Positions 9,111 through 21,654 are shown, numbered from the stretch's first letter. The stretch is DNA of 64,000 bases from Gilliamella apicola (GCF_003202915.1 NZ_QGLP01000010.1:124001-188000), one strand, 5' to 3'. The notes: a model not told the origin generated them from the letters alone. Translations and numbers: made by a program.

Positions 9111-9983
9111 ATGTTAATCACTGGTAAACAAATGCTAGATATAGCAAGAGAAAATAAATTTTCTGTCCCGGCTTTTAATGCGGGTAGTGGGCAATTACTT
9201 ACTGCAGTCATGGAAACGGCTGAACGCCTTAACGCGCCATTTATAATGGCTATTCACCCTGATGAGCTTGCTTTCTTAAAAGACAGTTTTATCAGTCAAG
9301 TTATTTATGAATGTAACCACAGTAAAATCCCCGTTTGTATTCACTTAGATCATGGCGCCAACATGCAACAAGTCGCCCATGCCATTCAATTGGGTTTCAC
9401 CTCAGTAATGATAGACAGTTCACATCAACCATTTGAGGAAAATATTAGGATTACTAAAGAAGTCGTAAAATTAGCACATAGTGTTGGCGTATCAGTGGAA
9501 GCAGAGTTAGGCACCATTGGCGACACAGGTTCTACCGTTGAAGGGGGAGCCAGTGAAATTATCTACACCGATCCGCTAAAAGCCAAAGAATTTGTTGAAG
9601 AAACCCAAATTGATTCTCTTGCGATTGCTATTGGTACATCACATGGTATTTATCCAAAACACTTAGTTCCTAAATTACGTTTAGATATTCTAGAAGAAAT
9701 TTATAAGCTGGTCGCAATCCCATTAGTACTTCATGGCGGTTCGAGTAATGCTGATGATGAACTTGCCGCTTCGCTTGATTTAGGTATTGCCAAAATAAAC
9801 ATTTCTAGTGATATAAAAATCTGTTTTGCTAACAAATTACGCGAGATGTTAAATGGCGGTAATAACGAGATTAGAGAGCCTAATGTTTTATTCCCACCTT
9901 GCATGCTAGAGACACAAAGAGTCGCGGAGCAAAAAATTAAATTATTTAAAGCTGATAATAAAGCATCTTTATATTATCGATAA
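9111..9983 (+). CDS. Class II ketose-bisphosphate aldolase (GatY/KbaY/Fba type)
   Basis: A 290-residue zinc-dependent aldolase. The catalytic and zinc segment HLDHG (D80, H81), the EAELG glutamate region, the zinc histidines in GTSHGIYP and LHGGSS, and the phosphate-binding NISSD loop are all present. The length fits the tagatose/fructose-bisphosphate aldolases such as GatY and KbaY. It heads an operon with a fructose-type PTS and a lyxose-isomerase-like cupin, so it probably splits the ketose bisphosphate made from the imported sugar. AAGGAG precedes the start. Confidence 0.88.
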   Translation: MLITGKQMLDIARENKFSVPAFNAGSGQLLTAVMETAERLNAPFIMAIHPDELAFLKDSFISQVIYECNHSKIPVCIHLDHGANMQQVAHAIQLGFTSVMIDSSHQPFEENIRITKEVVKLAHSVGVSVEAELGTIGDTGSTVEGGASEIIYTDPLKAKEFVEETQIDSLAIAIGTSHGIYPKHLVPKLRLDILEEIYKLVAIPLVLHGGSSNADDELAASLDLGIAKINISSDIKICFANKLREMLNGGNNEIREPNVLFPPCMLETQRVAEQKIKLFKADNKASLYYR

Positions 9984-10000
9984 ATTTTAAGGCTAGATAA

Positions 10001-10068
10001 GAACAAATAGCTAACAGCTTGTTCATATTAATAAATGTAAGTTAAACGCCGGTTAATTGTCGACCGGC
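10001..10068 (+). promoter_or_regulatory. Two hairpins between aldolase and EIIA genes
   Basis: Hairpin one: GAACAA/TTGTTC enclosing AGCT-AAC-AGCT (10001-10024). Hairpin two: GCCGGT/ACCGGC (10048-10053 with 10063-10068). No T run follows either. They may set the aldolase-to-PTS expression ratio by mRNA processing or stabilisation. Confidence 0.4.
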
Positions 10069-10109
10069 AACCAACAATGGATTATTACATTTAATAAGAG
10101 GAAGAGTTT

Positions 10110-10565
10110 ATGTCATTAAATAAAATTTTAGATGAACAAGTCATTACCACCAATATTAATGCAAAAGATAAAAATGAAGCATTACTGATTTTATCAGAAA
10201 AACTACTTAATGCTGGCTATATTAATGATATTAGTTCATTTCTGGAAGATATCTATTATAGAGAATCATTGGGAGCAACAGGTATAGGTAATTATATTGC
10301 TATTCCTCATGGTCAAAGCGATAGCGTACTACGAAATGGTATTGCTATTGGGAAATTCAACCAAGAAATTCAATGGGAAACTCTTGATGGCAAAGGAGTT
10401 AAATTAATATTTTTATTCTCAGTCAGCGCTAATCATGATGGTGCTAATGAACATCTGATGTTGTTGGCACAATTAGCCGGTAAGCTTGGTAATGATGATG
10501 TTATTGATAGATTGTTAAAAGCAAATGATAGTCAGGAAATTAAACAAATTTTCACTAGTTGCTGA
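10110..10565 (+). CDS. PTS fructose/mannitol-type EIIA
   Basis: A 151-residue cytosolic phosphocarrier. The phosphorylatable histidine is H67 in AIPHGQS, preceded by the family pattern RESLGATGIG. It receives phosphate from HPr and passes it to the EIIB encoded next. Separate A, B and C genes in this order are typical of fructose-like PTS systems that transport unusual sugars or polyols. AGAGGAAGAG ribosome site upstream. Confidence 0.9.
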   Translation: MSLNKILDEQVITTNINAKDKNEALLILSEKLLNAGYINDISSFLEDIYYRESLGATGIGNYIAIPHGQSDSVLRNGIAIGKFNQEIQWETLDGKGVKLIFLFSVSANHDGANEHLMLLAQLAGKLGNDDVIDRLLKANDSQEIKQIFTSC

Positions 10566-10611
10566 TAGCAAATTTATCAGCAAGTAATTGTAATTAAAAA
10601 GGACAAAGGCT

Positions 10612-10923
10612 ATGAATATTATTGGAATCGCTGCCTGTACTGCAGGAATTGCACATACTTATATTGCAAAGGAAAAATTAATCACTGCGGCCAAAAATGC
10701 TGGGCATAACATACATATTGAAACCCAAGGTACGATAGGCGTACAAGATGAAATTCCAGATGAATTAATCAAAAGTGCTGATATTGTTATATTAGCTATT
10801 GATGTAAAAGTATCTGGTAGAGAACGATTTGCCGACAAAAAAATCATTGAGGTCCCCACGGAAATCGCCATAAAGTCCCCCAATAAATTAATTAAGAAGA
10901 TCGAAGAAGCTATTTCTCAATAA
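10612..10923 (+). CDS. PTS fructose-type EIIB
   Basis: A 103-residue EIIB of the fructose family. C9 in IAACTAGIAHTY is the phosphocysteine, and the ETQGTIGVQ segment is the standard family motif. It relays phosphate from the upstream EIIA to the sugar in the EIIC channel encoded 20 bases downstream. Confidence 0.92.
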   Translation: MNIIGIAACTAGIAHTYIAKEKLITAAKNAGHNIHIETQGTIGVQDEIPDELIKSADIVILAIDVKVSGRERFADKKIIEVPTEIAIKSPNKLIKKIEEAISQ

Positions 10924-10943
10924 TCTTACAGGTGAGGTTGCAC

Positions 10944-12038
10944 ATGAAGATGTTCAAATTAATAGCGTTAAAGCGCCATGCTCTAACGGCTATATCATAT
11001 TTAATACCAATTGTTGTCAGTGCCGGTTTTTGTCTCGCTATAGGTAGTCTATTTGGTGGACAAGTCATGAATAGTTTCCATGATGATTTCCGATTAGTTG
11101 ATGCGCTTTCGACTATGGGGGTATTAGTTCTTGGAATGCTACCTGTAGTGATATCTACCGGTATTTCTTATTCTATCGCCGATAAACCAGGCATTGCTCC
11201 CGGTTTTTTGACCGGATTAATTGCGATTAATATCGGCGCAGGCTTTATCGGTGGTTTTATCGGTGGCTATATTGCCGGTTATATTGCTTTACTTCTTAGA
11301 GAGAAAATTAAAGTACCACATTGGGCTGAAGGGCTAAGACCGGTTTTGATTATTCCGTTATTATCGGCGTTTGCCATGGGCCTTATAATGTATTACGTTG
11401 TCGGTACCCCGATTGCTGCATTCACTGAATTACTGATGAACTACTTAAAAAATCTTAATACCAGTGAAAAAATTGTATATGGATTAATTATAGGTGTTCT
11501 TTCCGGAATTGATTATGGTGGTCCAATCAATAAAACCGTGGTCATGTTTTTACTTTCATTAGGTCCAAATGGCTATGAACCAATGGCAGTTATGATTTTA
11601 GCCTCAATGGTAACGCCTTTTGGTATGACAATCGCTTACTTTATGCAAAAAATATTTTCTAAAAATATTTATACCCACAATGAAGTTGAAACATTAAAAG
11701 CGGCATTTCCTATGGGAGTGTGCCAAATCACTGAAGGTTGCTATCCGATTATCTTTAATGACTTACTCAGATGTTTAATAGCAACCGGGGTCGGTGGCGC
11801 TGTTGGCGGTGCAATTAGTATGGCGTGTGGTAGTGCTACACCGGCACCAGCTGGTGGACTATTTGCAATGGTGACAATGGTCAATCCTATCCAATGGTTT
11901 ATTGCCTTAATGGCGGGCTCACTTGCTACCGCAATTATATTATTTGTACTGAAAAAACGAGTCAATCTAGATGATAACAATGAACTCACTATTGATGACG
12001 AGAAAGATATTGACTTAGATGCAATAAAAATCAGCTAA
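10944..12038 (+). CDS. PTS fructose-type EIIC
   Basis: A polytopic membrane subunit of about 364 residues with family motifs PGIAPGFLTG, GGFIGGYIAGY and GPINKTV. The frame opens with GTG at 10932, but GGTGAGG (10931-10937) is a strong ribosome site six bases before the ATG at 10944, so that start is used. It forms the transport channel for the EIIA/EIIB pair. The substrate is unknown; the downstream lyxose-isomerase-like gene suggests a rare pentose or hexose rather than fructose. Confidence 0.9.
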   Translation: MKMFKLIALKRHALTAISYLIPIVVSAGFCLAIGSLFGGQVMNSFHDDFRLVDALSTMGVLVLGMLPVVISTGISYSIADKPGIAPGFLTGLIAINIGAGFIGGFIGGYIAGYIALLLREKIKVPHWAEGLRPVLIIPLLSAFAMGLIMYYVVGTPIAAFTELLMNYLKNLNTSEKIVYGLIIGVLSGIDYGGPINKTVVMFLLSLGPNGYEPMAVMILASMVTPFGMTIAYFMQKIFSKNIYTHNEVETLKAAFPMGVCQITEGCYPIIFNDLLRCLIATGVGGAVGGAISMACGSATPAPAGGLFAMVTMVNPIQWFIALMAGSLATAIILFVLKKRVNLDDNNELTIDDEKDIDLDAIKIS

Positions 12039-12136
12039 ATCTATAAAAATTGGATGGTTATGCAAGACATTATCGATTAAACCATAGCCATCTAAATACT
12101 AAATATAGACTTAGTTTTAGTTATATGAGGTGTATT

Positions 12137-12679
12137 ATGTTAGTTAGTGAAGATTATAAGAATAATGTCAAAGAGTTATTTAAAAAAGCTCAACTTATTT
12201 TGACCGAACAAGAGTTAAATAATATTGAGTTTGCTGATTTTGGTTTAAATAATATAAATAATGAAGGTTTAAACTTAATTATTTATATTAATACTGACCG
12301 ATATTGTGCCAAAGAAATGGTATTACTACCCAACCAAACCTGCCCTGAACATCGACATCCTGACATCAACAGCAGCAGAGGAAAACAAGAAACATTTCGT
12401 TGTCGATGGGGTAAAGTATATTTATATGTTGAAGGTGAAAATAAGGCCAATATATCTGGTACTTTACCGCAGGGCGATAATCAACAATACTATACTGCCC
12501 GCCAAGAAATTGTGTTAGTTCCCGGTGAGCAATATACCATCGACCCAAATATTAAACATTGGTTTAAAGCCGGGTCTGAAGGTGCTGTAGTAAGTGAATT
12601 TTCATCAACCAGTTATGATGAATTTGATATTTTTACTAACCCAAATATCAATAGAGTTTGCCAAGACCGAATCACATAA
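12137..12679 (+). CDS. D-lyxose ketol-isomerase-like cupin
   Basis: A protein of about 180 residues with one cupin barrel. The metal ligands are visible: H72 and H74 in EHRHPD, E85 in KQETFRC and H141 in IKHWF, matching the D-lyxose isomerase family (DUF1498), whose members interconvert lyxose/xylulose or mannose/fructose. The frame is open from 12050, but GAGGTG sits just before the ATG at 12137, and the conserved fold begins there. As last gene of the aldolase-PTS operon it probably makes the ketose form that the aldolase route needs. Confidence 0.82.
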   Translation: MLVSEDYKNNVKELFKKAQLILTEQELNNIEFADFGLNNINNEGLNLIIYINTDRYCAKEMVLLPNQTCPEHRHPDINSSRGKQETFRCRWGKVYLYVEGENKANISGTLPQGDNQQYYTARQEIVLVPGEQYTIDPNIKHWFKAGSEGAVVSEFSSTSYDEFDIFTNPNINRVCQDRIT

Positions 12680-12691
12680 GTGAAATTTTCT

Positions 12692-12755
12692 AACCCTAAT
12701 AATCGTCTATTTTCAGTTTTATAAAGCAACGGAAAATAGTCATAATAATGGGGTT
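12692..12755 (+). terminator. Imperfect large inverted repeat after the lyxose-isomerase gene
   Basis: AACCC...CTATTTTC (12692-12714) pairs with GAAAATAG...GGGGTT (12732-12755) with a few mismatches. It lies directly downstream of the operon's last gene and may mark the transcript end; there is no T tail. Confidence 0.4.
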
Positions 12756-13099
12756 ATTTATCATAGTAACCGTTGAAAATAAGATTAAATAGCCCCAATA
12801 AACTTTAGGTAACCATTAGATTAATAACATTAGCTACTAACTAAATCTGACTATTAACAATGACACTAAGCAAACAATCTAAACCAAAAGACCAGCAATT
12901 CACATTAAAAGTACTGCTGTATTAAAAAAATAACCGCCGATAAATCAATCATATTAACACCATTCTATCTGTAAAATTTAATCAAGTTAAAACGTTATCC
13001 TATTGGTAGCCAGTTTAAACTGTTTAAAAAACTTCTTTAATTATTATTCGAAAGGTATATAGCTATTTATCCTTTGATAGTATTGAAAAACATTTTTAA

Positions 13100-13291
13100 A
13101 GCTACCTTCCAACAAATTTTCTTTGTCAGCTAATTGATAATGATCCAATATGTTTAGAACATAATAAAATTTGTTGGCTAGATATTAATGAACTAAATAA
13201 TCTTGATTGGGCTGAAGCTGATTTACCGATTTTTTCATATTTGCAGAATATTGAAACAGATCCAAATGAACAATTAACCATCGAATATTAA
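13100..13291 (+). pseudogene. 3' remnant of a MutT-like Nudix hydrolase gene
   Basis: About 63 codons are open before a TAA at 13289. They include WLDINELNNLDWAEADLPIF, the typical end of 8-oxo-dGTP/CTP pyrophosphatase-type Nudix enzymes (tryptophan, acidic helix, then a conserved A-D-P/L-I segment). There is no start codon and no Nudix box; the frame is closed by a stop at 13097. A second short frame right after (reading VAQRLLAIIFHFGINYRYTH, ending about 13368) may be another remnant. The rest of the 12756-13390 gap shows no gene. Confidence 0.6.
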
Positions 13292-13390
13292 CAGCAAATG
13301 ATAAAGTTGCACAACGATTATTAGCAATAATCTTTCATTTTGGTATTAATTATCGATATACACATTAAAGCTGACTTTTGTTTGCTTGAT

Positions 13391-14230
13391 TTAATGTACA
13401 ATACGAATGATATGTAGTATTAAATAGAGAATTTCTTCATTTGAAATCGTGATATTAAGCTGATTAATTAAATATTTTTTAATGACATTTGCACATTTAA
13501 ACTCATCTGGATATTGCCTAATCACCTGTTGAAAAACAAAATCATTATCAGATTGTAGCTGTTTCTGCTCAAAAATACGCTGAATAAAAAACTGCATATG
13601 AGTTAAAAAGCGTGAATAATGTAGCGATTGTTTATCTATTCGAATTGCAAAATTAAATTGAATAATATTGAATATATCCTTCAACATTTTAACGGACAAT
13701 AACGTGTGCTGCATAGTTTGTTGATGTGATTGACCGTTAACTAAATGAAAGGCTATGTTACCTGCTTCCTCCTCAGGTAAACTAATATTAAAACGTTGGT
13801 TTATATAGGTTATGCCGTACTTTGCAACTTCAAACTCTTTAGGATAAAAGCTTTTCACTTCGTATAACAAGCGATTTTGAATAACCACTCCTGAATAATA
13901 TCTTTCAATAGCATAATTGAGGTGATCTAATAAGGTAAAAAAGAGCGTTTCTCTAAAAGTCGTTTGTAATGTTTTGCTCGCATAGTCTAACAAAAATCTC
14001 GTTAACTCGATGTAATCATCAGGTAATGATTCAATTAAGTTAAGATAACCTTGAATACCTGTTATTTGTTGTAAAACAAAACATTTCTCAATCTGCTCAG
14101 CATCAAGCAGATCACCAACTTTAGCATTAAAACCGATCCCTTTTCCCATCAGGATCACCTCGTTATTATCACTATTTTTGGATAATACTAGGCTGTTATT
14201 TAAAATTTTATCAACTTTAAATGTTATCAT
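13391..14230 (-). CDS. BglG/LicT-family antiterminator
   Basis: A 279-residue RNA-binding antiterminator. The N-terminal CAT domain (MITFKVDKILNNSLVL ... MGKGIGFNAKVGD) is followed by two PRD domains that carry the regulatory histidines (DHLNYAIERY, EEEAGNIAFH in PRD1; SLHYSRFLTHMQFF and LHIIRI in PRD2). Dephosphorylated by PTS activity, such proteins bind the RAT hairpin and stop termination. The gene is third in the bgl operon, five bases after the glucosidase stop, and its target RAT and terminator lie in the operon leader. Confidence 0.92.
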   Translation of the reverse strand: MITFKVDKILNNSLVLSKNSDNNEVILMGKGIGFNAKVGDLLDAEQIEKCFVLQQITGIQGYLNLIESLPDDYIELTRFLLDYASKTLQTTFRETLFFTLLDHLNYAIERYYSGVVIQNRLLYEVKSFYPKEFEVAKYGITYINQRFNISLPEEEAGNIAFHLVNGQSHQQTMQHTLLSVKMLKDIFNIIQFNFAIRIDKQSLHYSRFLTHMQFFIQRIFEQKQLQSDNDFVFQQVIRQYPDEFKCANVIKKYLINQLNITISNEEILYLILHIIRIVH

Positions 14231-14235
14231 AACGG

Positions 14236-17625
<3,390 letters not shown>

Positions 17626-17629
<4 letters not shown>

Positions 17630-17656
17630 CTGCCTGAATTAAATCAGTAACATGCC
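17626..17656 (-). promoter_or_regulatory. RAT antiterminator site (BglG/LicT target)
   Basis: Minus strand begins GGCATGTTACTG and ends CAGGCAGGACC, matching the ribonucleic antiterminator consensus. Its last bases are the first bases of the terminator stem, so folding of RAT and terminator is mutually exclusive. Confidence 0.9.
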
Positions 17657-17668
17657 TTAATGGATCCG

Positions 17669-17729
17669 ATAGTATATATAACTAATATTTATTTCAAATT
17701 AAAATTCAAGAAATGTGATCTATATCTTA
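17669..17729 (-). promoter_or_regulatory. bgl promoter with CRP site
   Basis: On the minus strand: CRP-like TAAGA-N6-TCACA (17714-17729, eight of ten core bases), -35 TTGAAA (17692-17697), 17-bp spacer, -10 TACTAT (17669-17674). This suggests catabolite activation combined with antitermination. Confidence 0.6.
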
Positions 17730-18011
17730 TTTTACTTAGCTAATTACATTGGCATCACCAAATCAATTTTGAATAGCGAACTTCAATTTGGCGTTGGCGG
17801 TTAATATCTAAATTTTAATTTAACCAAACAAACTCTTTTGAAGTTATTCCATTTGATATTAGAGAGCAAGCCAATAAAATTTCAGTATTACGTTGTAATA
17901 TCATGCAAATATTATAAATTTATTTTAATAAAACTAAAATTGACAGATTTTGCTATGAGTGATTTTTTATTAAATGAGGTTATTTTATTGAATTTTAGGT
18001 TTAAAGTGCAC
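17730..18011. other. Gene-free stretch between bgl and dga operons
   Basis: AT-rich. A 60-codon frame at 17838-18020 has low-complexity composition and no ribosome site. Part of the stretch (about 17824-17910) reads like a decayed coding tail (SFEVIPFDIREQANKISVL) but no family is recognised. Confidence 0.3.
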
Positions 18012-18041
18012 TTAACTTAACAGTCAATACTGTTAAGTTAA
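18012..18041 (-). terminator. dga operon terminator
   Basis: A perfect 12-bp stem, TTAACTTAACAG with CTGTTAAGTTAA, loop TCAATA, ten bases after the dgaF stop. The plus strand has TTTTAG after it; the minus-side tail is only partly T-rich. Confidence 0.6.
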
Positions 18042-18050
18042 TTTTAGTAT

Positions 18051-18794
18051 TTATAACAACTCTCTTGTCATATCCATTAATGTTTTTACATCTTGAGGCT
18101 TTGTTTTTCCACTGTTTTTATCAATAATTGAGCTATAAATATGAGGAATCACTTTTTTAACCCCAGCATCTAAGGCTATTTTTAAAATGGTGGCATAATT
18201 GTTTAAGTCAATTCCGCCAGTCGGTTCAAGAGCAAAATTAAGTTCAGCACAACATTTTGCTACATATTTGAATTCATCAATATATTTTAAACCATCCATT
18301 GAAAAGTATTTTACTGAGCTTCCCCCCATATCTTTTAACATTTCAATAGCTGTTTCAACTGGAACTATGCCATCTGGCGCTTTACAACTTAATGGCCCGG
18401 TTGAAATTTTAACCAATCCAACTTTACCTGTTGGTGAAACTAAACCATTGATGACGGTATTATCTTGTCCGAGTAATGCTCGACTGGTGGCAACACCCGT
18501 AAAAACCTGATTTATATGTTGTGGTTGCAATACACTAGAAATCTCTGAAACCATCTTAGATTGATTAGGATCACCGGCACCTAAACCTATAGAGATAGCG
18601 TTATCAATCGCCATTGCATATTTTTTCATTTCAGTTATTGCCAGCTGATTAGTAGGATAATTTTTAGAGAGAACACCAACTACAACATAAGTTTGTGCTG
18701 CTTCATACACTTCTTTAGCATTTTCGATGGAATTTGCTAGTACATTTAGACACACTCTATCTTGATAATAATTAGGGATACATTTGTTAGTCAT
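18051..18794 (-). CDS. dgaF: 2-dehydro-3-deoxy-6-phosphogluconate aldolase (KDGP aldolase)
   Basis: A 247-residue protein matching the DgaF type of KDGP aldolase, with segments VVVGVLSKNYPTN, SIGLGAGDPNQ, KISTGPLSCKAPDG and LEPTGGIDLNNY. It splits the 2-keto-3-deoxy-6-phosphogluconate made by DgaE into pyruvate and glyceraldehyde 3-phosphate. It is the last gene of a six-gene operon with the same order as the Salmonella D-glucosaminate operon. AAGGAA ribosome site upstream. Confidence 0.88.
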   Translation of the reverse strand: MTNKCIPNYYQDRVCLNVLANSIENAKEVYEAAQTYVVVGVLSKNYPTNQLAITEMKKYAMAIDNAISIGLGAGDPNQSKMVSEISSVLQPQHINQVFTGVATSRALLGQDNTVINGLVSPTGKVGLVKISTGPLSCKAPDGIVPVETAIEMLKDMGGSSVKYFSMDGLKYIDEFKYVAKCCAELNFALEPTGGIDLNNYATILKIALDAGVKKVIPHIYSSIIDKNSGKTKPQDVKTLMDMTRELL

Positions 18795-18815
18795 ACTTTT
18801 ATTCCTTTAATACAA

Positions 18816-19925
18816 CTATTGTTGAATAATCGTTTTAATTTTTTGATAAATTACATCTAATTGTGCTGCCGATACGCTACGAACATCAGCATCAACTTTC
18901 CCTTCATTGACTTTATACTCGCGAAAGTAAATAGCGGTATCACCCTCTTTCATCAGTTTTACTATATCGTTAGCCGTTTTACCGATTGTATTTTTATCAA
19001 AGCTTATTTCAGCACGCGCTATATCTCGACCAGCACCATCCCATACAACTTTAGCGGATACCCCGTTTAATTTATTTAAGTTGGTAATAAATGGTGTCAT
19101 CTTTTCAATCATCTGTTGGCCAGTCTCATTAATTGGCTCACTCATATACAATTCGATAGCTTTGGTTAATCCTAAAATACTTTCTTTACCAACTTTCATT
19201 GGGCGACCAATGCCATTAGATTGTTTTTTTACCCATTCGATTGCTTGATGACGACCAACCACTAAACCACTAGTCGGACCTTCGATTGCTTTAGCACCAC
19301 TATAAATAACGATATCTGCACCTTGTTGATAATAAGTTTGTAAATCTTCTTCTGCTGCGGCATCGACAATCAAGGGTAGCGCATGCTTTTTCGCCACACT
19401 TAATGCTTCAGCAACAGATAACATACTTTTTTGAACACAGTGGTGTGATTTCACATATAAAATGGCTGCCGTATCAGAATTAATCATTGCTTCTATATGT
19501 TCTGGCTTACATTCATTGGCATAGCCAGCTTCAACAACAATACCGCCACCCAATGAGACCATTGTTCCAATAGGCGCACCAAAGTTAACATTATGCCCTT
19601 TGGGTACAATAATCTCTCTTGGAACATATTTGTTTGATGAGTGAAGATTATATAGAAGATCTTGATCATCTTTGACGATAAGTGCCGCCACCGATTGCAC
19701 AATTCCGGCTGACGCACATGAAACAACTACCGCATTTTCAGCATTGAGTAATTTAGCAATATATTGACCGGTTTTATCGATCAAATCTTTCATCTCAAAG
19801 TATTCATTTAAACCTAGAGTCACTGCTTGAGTAACTTCTTTTCGTGGTGTCGAAACACCTAAAATTGTCATTCGACCAGATGCATTAAGCACTTTTTTTA
19901 GATGATATTTTTCATAGATAGACAT
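18816..19925 (-). CDS. dgaE: D-glucosaminate-6-phosphate ammonia-lyase
   Basis: A 369-residue PLP enzyme of the SelA-like fold type I family. The PLP lysine is in YSGAKAIEGPTSG, preceded by the cofactor aspartate in LIVDAAAEED; CASAGIVQSVAA is the phosphate-cup region. It deaminates and dehydrates D-glucosaminate 6-phosphate to 2-keto-3-deoxy-6-phosphogluconate, which DgaF cleaves. Gene order EIIA-EIIB-EIIC-EIID-lyase-aldolase supports this assignment over selenocysteine synthase, which would be longer and not PTS-linked. Confidence 0.9.
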   Translation of the reverse strand: MSIYEKYHLKKVLNASGRMTILGVSTPRKEVTQAVTLGLNEYFEMKDLIDKTGQYIAKLLNAENAVVVSCASAGIVQSVAALIVKDDQDLLYNLHSSNKYVPREIIVPKGHNVNFGAPIGTMVSLGGGIVVEAGYANECKPEHIEAMINSDTAAILYVKSHHCVQKSMLSVAEALSVAKKHALPLIVDAAAEEDLQTYYQQGADIVIYSGAKAIEGPTSGLVVGRHQAIEWVKKQSNGIGRPMKVGKESILGLTKAIELYMSEPINETGQQMIEKMTPFITNLNKLNGVSAKVVWDGAGRDIARAEISFDKNTIGKTANDIVKLMKEGDTAIYFREYKVNEGKVDADVRSVSAAQLDVIYQKIKTIIQQ

Positions 19926-20008
19926 TTTTATTCACCGATTAATCACTATTCACTATAATTTCAGCACTAAATAAATTGCTAATATTTAGTGCTGATTTTC
20001 TAGAAAAT

Positions 20009-20881
20009 TTATAATATTCCGAGTAGGGAACTAACAACGCTAATTACCACAACAGATATAAGAATTGTGGTATAACGAGGTCCTTTTTTGATGAGATAGA
20101 AATAGATCGAGAATACAGCAAGCAGAGGTAATAACCCTGGTGCAATTGAATCAATTATTTCTTGTACTACCACTTTCGTGCCTTCTGCGGTACTAAATAC
20201 TAACGGCGTTGTTAAATTAACATAATTAGCTGAGAGAGCGCCCATCATAATTAGCCCTAATACATTGGCGCCATAAATTAACTGCTTCATTTTACCATCT
20301 TGTAATAGCGTAATAATGGAATCACGACCAACGGTATATCCTTTATTAATCAAACCGTAGCTCAAAATTAAGGTAATTGCCGGATATAGAATTAATGGCA
20401 TAATTCCTCCCATTGCACTACCATTAGCGGCAAAAGGGATAAATAGTGCAATTAAAAGAGGCATAATAGCAGCCCAAATAATAGAATCACCAATACCAGC
20501 AAGCGGTCCCATTAATCCTGTTTTGATACCGGTTATTGAACTATCAGAAATATTCTCACCCAAACTTTTTTGCTCTTCCATTGCAATAGCAATGCCTTGA
20601 ATCATTGAGCCAAACGTTGCTTCAGTATTAAAAAAATTCAAATGACGTTTTAATGCTTCTGCTTGCTCTTCTTTGGTGTGATAGAGTTTTTTAATAATTG
20701 GTGTCATCGATGCACAAAATATTAAACTTTGTAAACGTTCATAAGAACTTGATAACTCAGCACCTAAATAGTAGATAAGCCAAGCTTTACGAATATCATT
20801 TTTAGTTAAACGACTACTTTGTTTAGCTTTTTCAATCAATTCATTTTGCATAGTACCAGAACTAACTTGATTTCCATTCAT
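20009..20881 (-). CDS. dgaD: PTS mannose-family EIID (D-glucosaminate)
   Basis: A membrane subunit of about 290 residues with the EIID hallmarks LTKNDIRKAWLIYYLGAELSSSYERLQ, HLNFFNTEATFGSMIQGIAIAMEE and GLMGPLAGIGDS. The frame opens at 20890, but the GAGG at 20891-20894 is at zero distance from that ATG and nine bases from the ATG at 20879-20881, so the latter is chosen. Together with DgaC it forms the transport channel for D-glucosaminate. Confidence 0.9.
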   Translation of the reverse strand: MNGNQVSSGTMQNELIEKAKQSSRLTKNDIRKAWLIYYLGAELSSSYERLQSLIFCASMTPIIKKLYHTKEEQAEALKRHLNFFNTEATFGSMIQGIAIAMEEQKSLGENISDSSITGIKTGLMGPLAGIGDSIIWAAIMPLLIALFIPFAANGSAMGGIMPLILYPAITLILSYGLINKGYTVGRDSIITLLQDGKMKQLIYGANVLGLIMMGALSANYVNLTTPLVFSTAEGTKVVVQEIIDSIAPGLLPLLAVFSIYFYLIKKGPRYTTILISVVVISVVSSLLGIL

Positions 20882-20882
20882 C

Positions 20883-21629
20883 TTATACATCCTCTTTATT
20901 TGCGAAACCTTTAATTAAAAATGCTAAGCAGGTTCCAAATATAGCCATAGCCATTACATCAACTTTTAAGTAAAGAACAGCGAAAAAGCCACCAATAAAA
21001 TAAGGTAATAAACTCTTCTTACCGATAACCATGATGGTGATAGCAAAACCTAACGCAGGTAAAATTCCACCGATAATTTCAAAGGAGTGGGTTAACCATG
21101 TCGGCATTAAACTTAAGAATTTTTCTACTACTGGCTGACCAAAGAAATTCGCCGCAAAAACAACAGGAAAGCGAATAACAAACCCAAGAATAGATGGATA
21201 AACAAAAGCACAGCGCATAATGCCACCCATATTTGCTTGTTCGGCATGTTTATCAGCCATATGTACCCATATAGCATTTAAAGTACGTCGTAACTGATCA
21301 ACGAAAACACCAATAACGCCAAATGGAATCGCAAGCGCAATTGCCATATTGGTATCCATACCCGATTGTACGGCAATTGGAATCGCAATACAGGCAGCTA
21401 AAGCGGGGTCTGATGGCACATTACCTCCTGGTGTGGAAGTGACCCCCAAGTAGACTAATTGCATTCCAGCACCGATTATCATTGATGCAGGCATATTACC
21501 GGTTAACAATCCAACAAAAATGGCGACAACTATTGGTTGTAGAAGCATTGCTGACAGGGTATAACCGAATCGCAAGCGAGCAAACCAATAATAAAGTCCC
21601 ATGCAGACTGCAATCATTAAGGTACTCAT
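20883..21629 (-). CDS. dgaC: PTS mannose-family EIIC (D-glucosaminate)
   Basis: A 248-residue polytopic membrane protein with mannose-family EIIC motifs (GLLTGNMPASMIIGAGMQLVYLGVTSTPGGNVPSDPALA). It pairs with EIID, whose start is one base beyond its stop, indicating coupled translation. AGGAGAG ribosome site upstream. Confidence 0.9.
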   Translation of the reverse strand: MSTLMIAVCMGLYYWFARLRFGYTLSAMLLQPIVVAIFVGLLTGNMPASMIIGAGMQLVYLGVTSTPGGNVPSDPALAACIAIPIAVQSGMDTNMAIALAIPFGVIGVFVDQLRRTLNAIWVHMADKHAEQANMGGIMRCAFVYPSILGFVIRFPVVFAANFFGQPVVEKFLSLMPTWLTHSFEIIGGILPALGFAITIMVIGKKSLLPYFIGGFFAVLYLKVDVMAMAIFGTCLAFLIKGFANKEDV

Positions 21630-21654
21630 ACATCTCTCCTAATTAAATAAATCA

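Noticed and set aside
17838-18020. 60-codon plus-strand frame
   Set aside because: No ribosome site, low-complexity composition, and it runs into the dga terminator stem.
18816-19925. Selenocysteine synthase SelA
   Set aside because: Too short and embedded in a mannose-type PTS operon with an adjacent KDGP aldolase; D-glucosaminate-6-phosphate ammonia-lyase fits better.
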